DNA of 64,000 nucleotides from Tropicimonas isoalkanivorans (lineage in GTDB: Bacteria; Pseudomonadota; Alphaproteobacteria; Rhodobacterales; Rhodobacteraceae): positions 124,001-188,000 of the forward strand of contig NZ_FOLG01000003.1 of assembly GCF_900112335.1 (NCBI RefSeq), read 5' to 3'. A program made the translations under genes and the position numbers. Of this stretch, positions 58,213 through 64,000 are shown one piece after another (position 1 is the first letter of the stretch; each line of letters begins with the position of its first letter). Under the pieces are notes generated by a model, which searched no databases, was not told the DNA's origin, and was given only the letters and a program-made list of their open reading frames with translations.

Positions 58213-59004
58213 TCATCTGGCCGCCGATCGCTCGACGGGAAATGCCCATTGCGTCGCCTCCTCGGCGATCTCCTCCACACACTCCGCCAAGCGAGGCACC
58301 CACCCCTCCAGCGTTCCCATGTCGATCCGATCCGCCGATCCGGAAAGGCTGACCGCGCCGAGCGGGCGCCCCTCCCCCGACAGGATCGCAGAGGCGACGC
58401 ACAGGACGCCGCTCTGGTATTCTTCCCGGTCCACGGCATAGCCCCGGGCGCGGATCTTGCTCAGGGACTGGCGCAGCACGGCTTCACTGCCCAGCGTGGT
58501 CGGCGTGAAACGCTGGAAGCTCTGCATGCCGAGCACGTGATCCAACTCGGCCGGCGGCAAATGCGCCAGCATCGCCTTCCCGACGCCGGTGCAATAGGCC
58601 GGCGCGATCTTGCCTGCGTCGCTGAAACCGGCATCCGCCTCCGATCCATCCCGACGGTCCAGGTACAAGACATGGCCGTAATCCATCTGGGCCAGATGCA
58701 CGGTCAGCCCGGTGCTCCGCGCCAGCGCGTCGATGTGCGGCCGCGCGATTGGCGCCAAGGAAGCTTGCCGCCACGCGGCATGTGCAAGGCGCACCAGGCG
58801 AACGCCGAGAGAGTATGCACCGCTATCCGGATTCTGAACGACCATGCCGCTGTTTACTAAAGTCTGTACTAATCTGTAAAGCGTCGCCTTCGGCAAGGGC
58901 GACAGGCGCTGTAGCTCGCCAAACCGCACCGGACGTTCCTGCGCCGCGATCAGGTCGAGCACGTCGAGGGCCTTATCTACAGTGCCAGAAGATGGGGTCG
59001 CCAT
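58213..59004 (-). CDS. IclR-family regulator
   Basis: A 263-aa IclR regulator. The winged helix-turn-helix is at about residues 8-70 (VDKALDVLDLIAAQERPVRF, LSPLPKATLYRLVQTLVNSG), and the effector-binding domain follows (residues 85-260) with the common GKAMLAHLPPAELDHVL stretch. It is transcribed divergently from the binding-protein gene and with the ATPase gene. A perfect 17-bp palindrome in the divergent gap is its likely operator. Control of an alpha-galactoside operon by IclR, rather than by LacI or AraC types, is somewhat unusual. The effector is unknown. Confidence 0.88.
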   Translation of the reverse strand: MATPSSGTVDKALDVLDLIAAQERPVRFGELQRLSPLPKATLYRLVQTLVNSGMVVQNPDSGAYSLGVRLVRLAHAAWRQASLAPIARPHIDALARSTGLTVHLAQMDYGHVLYLDRRDGSEADAGFSDAGKIAPAYCTGVGKAMLAHLPPAELDHVLGMQSFQRFTPTTLGSEAVLRQSLSKIRARGYAVDREEYQSGVLCVASAILSGEGRPLGAVSLSGSADRIDMGTLEGWVPRLAECVEEIAEEATQWAFPVERSAAR

Positions 59005-59111
59005 CGCCTCCGCCTTTCCCTAACCCCAAGCCGCCCTGCCCGCGCGCATGCCGTATGGGATGTTGACAACCATAGGCGATTCGAGATTAGAGTTTCAATA
59101 TGCAAAACATG

Positions 59112-59128
59112 GTTTCATTAAATGAAAC
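59112..59128. promoter_or_regulatory. Candidate IclR operator in the divergent promoter
   Basis: Seven-base arms GTTTCAT (59112-59118) and ATGAAAC (59122-59128) with a TAA spacer form a perfect palindrome. A degenerate copy (GTTTCAA, TAT, GCAAAAC; 59092-59108) lies 20 bases upstream, two helical turns away. A perfect -35 hexamer TTGACA is at 59063-59068; no good -10 was seen. Confidence 0.65.
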
Positions 59129-59157
59129 TTGTTCTGTAACGCAAACGGGAGGAAACC

Positions 59158-60390
59158 ATGCGCTTGAAAGCCACCGTGTCGATCTCGGCCCTCGCCGCGA
59201 TCGCCGCTTCCACGGCCTATGCCGGTACGGTCAAATACTATGGGGACTTCGACCCGGCGCCTCTGGCCGCCATGCAGGCCGTGATCGCCGACTTCGAGGC
59301 GGCGAACCCTGACATCAAGATCGAGTTCCAGAACTTCGACCACGAGGGGTACAAGACCTCGATCCGGAACTTCCTGTCGGCGGACGCCCCGGACCTCGCA
59401 AACTGGTACGCCGGCAACCGGATGGCGCCCTTCGTCAACGCGGGCCAGTTCCAGGATATCTCGGATGTCTGGGAAGAGAACGGACTGAAAGAGGCACTGG
59501 CCTCGGCCCTGCCCTCCATGACCATGGACGACAAACAGTGGGGTATCCCTTACACGTACTACCAGTGGGGAATTTACTACAATAAGGACGTCTATGAGCA
59601 GGTCGGCGTGGAGGTGCCGGAGACCTGGGACCAGTTCATCGAGAACTGCGCCGCCTTCAAGGAGGCCGGCATCGACTGCGCGACCACCGGGACCAAGGCG
59701 CTGTGGCCGGGAGCCGGGATCTTCGACTACCTGAATCTGCGGACGAACGGCTACGAATTCCACATGGATCTTGCCAACGGCGAGGTGCCCTGGACCGACG
59801 ACAGGGTCAGGGCGACCTTTGCCGAATGGGGCAAGCTGGTCGAGCCGGGCTACATCACCCAGAACCACGCCGCGCTGGATTGGCAGGACGCCGCCGCCCT
59901 GCTGGTTCAGGGCCAGGCCGCGAACTACGTCATGGGCAACTTCGCCGTCGCCGTTTTCAAGCAGGGCGGAATGACGGACGATACGCTGGGCTTCATGCCG
60001 TTCCCGACCATCAACCCCGATGTGCCCCGCGCCGAGGAGGCGCCGACGGATACGGTGCACCTGACGAGCGCCGCGCAGAATCCAGAGGACGCCAAGGCCT
60101 TCCTCGCCTACCTGGCATCGCCCGACGCACAGACCAAGATCAACGCCGCAATGGGTCAGCTTCCGATCAACAAGGACGCGACCGTCGCCGAGGACGATCC
60201 CTTCATCCAGGCTGGCTTCGAGCTCCTGTCGAGCACCGAAGGCGGAATCGCGCAGTTCTTCGACCGTGATGCGCCGCCCGAGATGGCTAAGATCGGCATG
60301 GAGGGCTTCCAGCAGTTCATGGTGCAGCCCGATCAGCTCGACAACATTCTCGAGCGCCTCGAGAAGGCCCGCGGACGGATCTACAAATAA
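59158..60390 (+). CDS. Sugar ABC transporter binding protein
   Basis: A 410-aa periplasmic carbohydrate-binding protein (CUT1, SBP family 1). GGGAGGA precedes the ATG. The Sec signal is MRLKATVSISALAAIAASTA with cleavage before GTVKYYGDF. The mature domain has the common PDLANWYAGNRMAPFVNAGQ and WGIPYTYYQWGIYYNKDVYE elements. It is first in the operon with two permeases and an alpha-galactosidase, so the ligand is probably an alpha-galactoside such as raffinose or melibiose, or a galactosyl glycoside of algal origin; this is inferred. A strong hairpin and a terminator-like structure follow it. Confidence 0.9.
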   Translation: MRLKATVSISALAAIAASTAYAGTVKYYGDFDPAPLAAMQAVIADFEAANPDIKIEFQNFDHEGYKTSIRNFLSADAPDLANWYAGNRMAPFVNAGQFQDISDVWEENGLKEALASALPSMTMDDKQWGIPYTYYQWGIYYNKDVYEQVGVEVPETWDQFIENCAAFKEAGIDCATTGTKALWPGAGIFDYLNLRTNGYEFHMDLANGEVPWTDDRVRATFAEWGKLVEPGYITQNHAALDWQDAAALLVQGQAANYVMGNFAVAVFKQGGMTDDTLGFMPFPTINPDVPRAEEAPTDTVHLTSAAQNPEDAKAFLAYLASPDAQTKINAAMGQLPINKDATVAEDDPFIQAGFELLSSTEGGIAQFFDRDAPPEMAKIGMEGFQQFMVQPDQLDNILERLEKARGRIYK

Positions 60391-60404
60391 CCTCCCGCCA
60401 CTCC

Positions 60405-60428
60405 GCGCGGCCGGTTCGCCGGCCGCGC
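60405..60428 (+). other. Long perfect hairpin with TTCG loop
   Basis: Ten-base arms GCGCGGCCGG (60405-60414) and CCGGCCGCGC (60419-60428) enclose the TTCG tetraloop, one of the most stable RNA loops. It lies 14 bases after the binding-protein stop and would protect that message from 3' decay. Confidence 0.8.
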
Positions 60429-60434
60429 GCCCTC

Positions 60435-60461
60435 GGCCCGGGACGTCCGGGCCACCTTTTT
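60435..60461 (+). terminator. Terminator-like stem-loop between binding protein and permease
   Basis: Seven-base arms GGCCCGG (60435-60441) and CCGGGCC (60447-60453) with a five-base loop are followed by ACC and five T. It is a likely partial terminator that leaves more binding protein than permease transcript. Confidence 0.75.
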
Positions 60462-60486
60462 CATGCCATGCGGAAGGGGATTGGCC

Positions 60487-61407
60487 ATGAGCATCGCGAT
60501 TTCGGACACCCATTCCCGAAGAACCTGGTGGCGCGAGAACCAGCAGAAGCTGACGCCCTATATCTTCCTGATCCCGGGCGTTCTGTTTTTTCTGGTCTAC
60601 GTCATCATCCCGATCTTCGAGAGCTTCTGGCTGTCCGGCTACGACTGGGACGGTCTGGGCGCCAAGACCTGGATCGGCCTCGATAACTACCGCGAACTGT
60701 TCGACGACGAGGCGTTTTATACCTCGCTGAAGAACAACGTCCTGTGGCTCGTCCTCTATATGCTGGCCGTGCCTGCGGGACTTGGCATCGCGATTTTCCT
60801 GAACCAGAAGGTTCGCGGAATTCGTGCCTACAAGTCGCTGTTCTTCTTCCCCTTCGTGATCTCACAGGTCGTGGTCGGCCTGATTTTCGCGTGGTTCTAC
60901 GCGCCGAACTTCGGCCTCTTCTACAACCTGATCGAATGGGCGACGGGTTCCGGCATCGCCATCCTCGCGGACCCCAACCTCGTGACCTACGGCATCATCG
61001 CCGCCGGTCTCTGGCCGCAGATCGCCTACTGCATGATCCTCTACCTCACAGGCCTGAATGCCGTTGACCCCGAGCAGATCGAGGCCGCGCGGCTCGACGG
61101 CGCCAAGGGCTTCCGAATGCTCTGGTACGTCATCCTGCCGCAGCTCCGCCCCGCCACGTTCATGGCCGTGGTCGTGACCGTCATCGGCGCGCTCAGGTCC
61201 TTCGACCTGGTCTCGATCATGACGGATGGCGGCCCGTTCGGCTCATCCCGCGTGCTCAGCTTCTACATGTTCGAGCAGGCGCTGTCCGAATACGGCTACC
61301 GCATGGGCTATGGCGCGGCCATCGCCGTGATCCTGTTCCTCATCATGATGGTCTTCATCTCCGGTTTCATCTGGAAGATGGTCGACGACGAAAGAAAGGG
61401 GCTCTGA
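60487..61407 (+). CDS. Sugar ABC permease (MalF/UgpA-like)
   Basis: A 306-aa CUT1 permease. I start it at ATG 60487 (MSIAISDTHSRRTWW), with AAGGGG seven to eight bases before; an ATG at 60463 has no such site and lies in the terminator tail. The first helix is TPYIFLIPGVLFFLVYVII. The EAA-type loop is IEAARLDGAKGFRMLWYVIL and ends near QLRPATFMAV. It pairs with the following permease and the ATPase at 57141-58199. Confidence 0.88.
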   Translation: MSIAISDTHSRRTWWRENQQKLTPYIFLIPGVLFFLVYVIIPIFESFWLSGYDWDGLGAKTWIGLDNYRELFDDEAFYTSLKNNVLWLVLYMLAVPAGLGIAIFLNQKVRGIRAYKSLFFFPFVISQVVVGLIFAWFYAPNFGLFYNLIEWATGSGIAILADPNLVTYGIIAAGLWPQIAYCMILYLTGLNAVDPEQIEAARLDGAKGFRMLWYVILPQLRPATFMAVVVTVIGALRSFDLVSIMTDGGPFGSSRVLSFYMFEQALSEYGYRMGYGAAIAVILFLIMMVFISGFIWKMVDDERKGL

Positions 61408-61408
61408 G

Positions 61409-62254
61409 ATGTTTCCCCGTCCCATCGAACAACAATCCCAGGCAATTCGTATCGGCTATCAGGTGGCGCTGCCCATCGCGCTCTTTCTCTGGCTCCTGCC
61501 GCTTATCGGCGTCGCCATCACGAGCGTGAAGCCGGCGTCGGACCTGGCGGCCGGTAATTACTTCGGCATGCCCTCCGCGATCGCCGTGAACAACTACGCG
61601 GAGATCTTCACCCAGTCGCCAATCGGGCAGTACATCTGGAACTCGTTCAAGGTGACGATCCCGACCGTCATCGGAACGTTGGTCCTGAGCTGCCTGACTG
61701 GGTTCGCGCTTGGCATCTACAGGTTCCGGGGCAACATCTGGATCTTCTTCATGTTCGTCGCGGGCAACTTCGTGCCGTTCCAGATCCTCATGGTGCCGGT
61801 GCGGGACATGACGGTGAACCTCGGGCTCTACAACACCACCACGGGGCTCGTTCTGTTTCACGTCGCCTTCCAGACCGGGTTCTGCACCCTCTTCATGCGC
61901 AACTTCATCCGCGCCCTGCCCCGCGAACTGATCGAGGCAGCGCGGGTCGAGGGCGTCAGCGAGTTCCGGATCTTTTGGTACGTCGTGCTGCCGCTCATGC
62001 GCCCGGCCATCGCAGCGCTCTCGGTGCTGATCTTCACCTTCATCTGGAACGACTACTTCTGGGCGACCGTCCTGACGACGTCCAAAGAGACGCAGCCCGT
62101 CACCGCCGGCCTCTATTCCCTCAACGGGCAATGGATCGCGCAGTGGCAGCTCGTTTCGGCCGGCGCCATCGTCGCAGCCCTTCCGCCAGTTGCGATGTTC
62201 TTCCTGATGCAGCGCCACTTCATTGCCGGTCTGACGCTCGGAGCCGTGAAATGA
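61409..62254 (+). CDS. Sugar ABC permease (MalG/UgpE-like)
   Basis: A 281-aa CUT1 permease partner, starting one base after the previous stop. First helix QVALPIALFLWLLPLIGVAI; the EAA-type loop is LIEAARVEGVSEFRIFWYVV, followed by LPLMRPAIAALSVLIF. Its stop overlaps the alpha-galactosidase start by four bases (ATGA), so sugar uptake and hydrolysis are translationally coupled. Confidence 0.88.
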   Translation: MFPRPIEQQSQAIRIGYQVALPIALFLWLLPLIGVAITSVKPASDLAAGNYFGMPSAIAVNNYAEIFTQSPIGQYIWNSFKVTIPTVIGTLVLSCLTGFALGIYRFRGNIWIFFMFVAGNFVPFQILMVPVRDMTVNLGLYNTTTGLVLFHVAFQTGFCTLFMRNFIRALPRELIEAARVEGVSEFRIFWYVVLPLMRPAIAALSVLIFTFIWNDYFWATVLTTSKETQPVTAGLYSLNGQWIAQWQLVSAGAIVAALPPVAMFFLMQRHFIAGLTLGAVK

Positions 62255-64000
62255 TCCAGACATGGCGCGTCGATGGCCCCGGCCAGACGCTCGTTCTGGG
62301 CTCCCGGGACGGCCGCCTCGCAGAGGTGGTCTACTGGGGGCCACGCCTGCCCGAGCGGGAGGATCTGGAGACGGTCTTCAAGGCGCACCGAAGCGACGTG
62401 ACCGGCGGCATGCTTGACGAAAACCCGGAGCTATCGATCTGCCCGGAGGCCTCCCGGTCATTCCCCGGCCAGCCCGGCCTCGTCGTCTCGGACGGCAACG
62501 GCGCGCCGCTGACACCTTCCTTCCAATACGAAGCCGAGGTTGCAGGTCCCGGCCGTCTTACACTCACCTATGCCGATGCCGACACCAGCCTCGTCTACCA
62601 TGCGCACTTCGCGATGGATGAAGAAACGAACGTGCTCACCGCCTGGTCCGTGCTCGAGGCCGACCGGCCCGTACGTCTCCACTGGCTCGCCGCGCCCGTG
62701 TTGCCGGCACCGCAAGCGTCCAACGAGACGATCGAGATCTCTGGCCGCTGGTGCGGGGAGTTCCAGCTCTCCCGCCACCCGTGGTCCACGGGGGCCCGAC
62801 TGCGCGACAACCGCACCGGTCGGACCGATCACGCGCACTTTCCCGGCGTAATCCTGCCCTGCCGCAGCGCAACGAACACCGCTGGTGAGGCATATGCTTT
62901 ACACTATGGATGGTCGGGCGGGCACCGCATGGTGACGGAGGAACTGCCCGACGGCCGCCGCCAGGTTCAGTTCGGCCATGCCGGCGGCTCCGAAACGATG
63001 TCGGGAACCCGTTTCGAGTCGGCCAGGCTCTATGCCTGCTATTCCGACAGCGGCCTGAACGGATGCGCCGTCGACTTCCAGCGTCACCTTCGCGACCGGA
63101 TCGTGACGTGGCCCGATGCGGCCCGCCCGCGCCCGGTGCATTACAACTGCTGGGAGGCGGTCTATTTCGAGCACGACCTCACCACGCTGAAGGACATCGC
63201 GAGCCGCGCCGCCGCCATCGGGGCGGAACGCTTCGTTCTGGACGACGGCTGGTTCGGGCGGAGGGGCGACGACACGTCCTCGCTCGGCGACTGGACACTG
63301 GACGAGCGCAAGTTCCCCGACGGACTGGGGCCGCTGATCGACCATGTAAAGGCCTGCGGGATGACCTTCGGTCTCTGGTTCGAGCCGGAGATGGTCAACG
63401 AGGATAGCGACCTCTGCCGCGCCCACCCGGACTGGGTGCTGGGCCCGCCCGACCAGATCCGGGGGCGGCAGCAGCTTTGCCTCGACATGGCAAATCCCGA
63501 GGTGCGGGCGTACCTTTACGACCACATCGCGGACCTGCTTGCCGGCAACGACATTGACTACATCAAATGGGACCACAACCGCGTCCTGCCCACACCGGAC
63601 GCCGCCCAGACGCGCGGCACCTATGACCTGCTCGACCGCCTTCGCGCCGATTTCCCGGCGGTGGAGATCGAAAGCTGCTCGTCCGGCGGCGGCCGGATCG
63701 ACTTCGGCATTCTTGAGCGAACGCAGCGGGTCTGGCTGTCAGACAGCAACGACGCGCTGGAGCGGCTGCGGATCCAGCACAACGCCGCGCTCTTCCTGCC
63801 GCTTGCCGTGACGGGGTCCCACGTTGGTCCACGGGAGTGCCACACGTCGGGCCGAGTCTTCGACATCCGGTTTCGGGCCTGGGTAGCGGCCCAGCGGCAC
63901 CTCGGCTTCGAGATGGACCCCCGGGAGCTGACCGACGCGGAGACGGAGGTTCTGAAACAGGTCACCGCTTGGTGGAAAGCGAACCGGGACTGGATGACCG
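62251..64000 (+). CDS. GH36 alpha-galactosidase, partial
   Basis: The first 583 codons of a cytoplasmic glycoside hydrolase family 36 alpha-galactosidase; the window edge removes the C-terminal part (full enzymes are about 700 aa). Motifs in order: VHYNCWEAVYFEHD, ERFVLDDGWFGRR, GLWFEPEMVNEDSDL, then the nucleophile D441 in YIKWDHNR and the acid/base D498 in WLSDSNDA. There is no signal peptide. It overlaps the permease gene by four bases. It releases terminal alpha-1,6-galactose from sugars such as melibiose and raffinose brought in by the importer. The N-terminal beta-sandwich domain covers roughly residues 1-280. Confidence 0.9.
   Translation, partial: MIQTWRVDGPGQTLVLGSRDGRLAEVVYWGPRLPEREDLETVFKAHRSDVTGGMLDENPELSICPEASRSFPGQPGLVVSDGNGAPLTPSFQYEAEVAGPGRLTLTYADADTSLVYHAHFAMDEETNVLTAWSVLEADRPVRLHWLAAPVLPAPQASNETIEISGRWCGEFQLSRHPWSTGARLRDNRTGRTDHAHFPGVILPCRSATNTAGEAYALHYGWSGGHRMVTEELPDGRRQVQFGHAGGSETMSGTRFESARLYACYSDSGLNGCAVDFQRHLRDRIVTWPDAARPRPVHYNCWEAVYFEHDLTTLKDIASRAAAIGAERFVLDDGWFGRRGDDTSSLGDWTLDERKFPDGLGPLIDHVKACGMTFGLWFEPEMVNEDSDLCRAHPDWVLGPPDQIRGRQQLCLDMANPEVRAYLYDHIADLLAGNDIDYIKWDHNRVLPTPDAAQTRGTYDLLDRLRADFPAVEIESCSSGGGRIDFGILERTQRVWLSDSNDALERLRIQHNAALFLPLAVTGSHVGPRECHTSGRVFDIRFRAWVAAQRHLGFEMDPRELTDAETEVLKQVTAWWKANRDWMT

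Noticed and set aside
1-64000. tRNA, rRNA, integrase, transposase or attachment sites
   Set aside because: Looked for by eye on both strands; no cloverleaf, rRNA segment, transposase motif or flanking target duplication was recognised. A covariance-model scan was not possible.

Overview
The window is GC-rich, densely coded bacterial DNA. Its gene content points to an alphaproteobacterium, most likely a marine Rhodobacterales-type heterotroph. The reasons are many ABC importers with adjacent catabolic genes, RTX calcium-binding repeat proteins without Sec signals, Mrp/Nuo-type energy genes, and a glutaryl-CoA dehydrogenase with a CaiB-type CoA transferase. I see no rRNA, tRNA, CRISPR array, insertion sequence or phage gene. 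The placement is inferred from gene families and base composition; no search was run.

Layout. (1) 1-4181, minus strand: a class V PLP enzyme, an L-2-amino-thiazoline-4-carboxylate hydrolase-family protein, and a Liv-type ABC importer (binding protein, then permease cut by the window edge). (2) 4508-16439: a catabolic locus. One minus-strand operon holds a PotABCD-type importer, a histidinol-dehydrogenase paralogue, a zinc alcohol dehydrogenase, a GTG-start APH-type kinase and an FMN 2-hydroxyacid dehydrogenase. An SDR and a HisC-type aminotransferase diverge from each other next to it, and a HutC-type GntR regulator follows. Three 12-bp near-palindromes of one consensus lie at the three promoter regions, so this looks like one regulon. 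(3) 16533-19827: two broken flavin monooxygenase genes (one in-frame stop, one frameshift) and an intact OsmC-like gene.

(4) 20288-31406: thirteen tightly coupled plus-strand genes for a membrane complex that mixes Mrp antiporter subunits (E, F, G, C, MbhD/MbhE-MrpB-like and a fused double MrpD/NuoN-like protein) with complex I/group-4-hydrogenase-like subunits (NuoH, B, C, D). A ferredoxin-GltD-type flavoprotein and a rubrerythrin-like protein complete it. The NuoD-like subunit lacks a full set of Ni ligands and the NuoB-like subunit lacks one of its paired cysteines. I therefore read it as an energy-converting hydrogenase-related (Ehr) complex that probably couples NAD(P)H redox chemistry to Na+/H+ transport. 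A FadL-type porin with a good terminator follows. This is the most interesting system in the window.

(5) 33308-40449: an RTX protein; a TetR regulator with two near-identical palindromic operators facing an EmrAB-type efflux pair; and a large RTX protein built from three 513-nt repeats. (6) 40638-47647: six minus-strand genes with two glycosyltransferases, an exported small protein, a long single-pass membrane protein and two unrecognised proteins. (7) 47935-56864: a DUF305 membrane protein, a second class V PLP enzyme, a CaiB CoA transferase, glutaryl-CoA dehydrogenase and a second PotABCD-type importer, suggesting uptake of an amine or amino acid and breakdown through glutaryl-CoA. (8) 57141-64000: an alpha-galactoside locus with an IclR regulator and ABC ATPase on the minus strand, and a binding protein, two permeases and a GH36 alpha-galactosidase (cut by the window edge) on the plus strand. 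An IclR-like operator and a strong hairpin/terminator pair lie within it.
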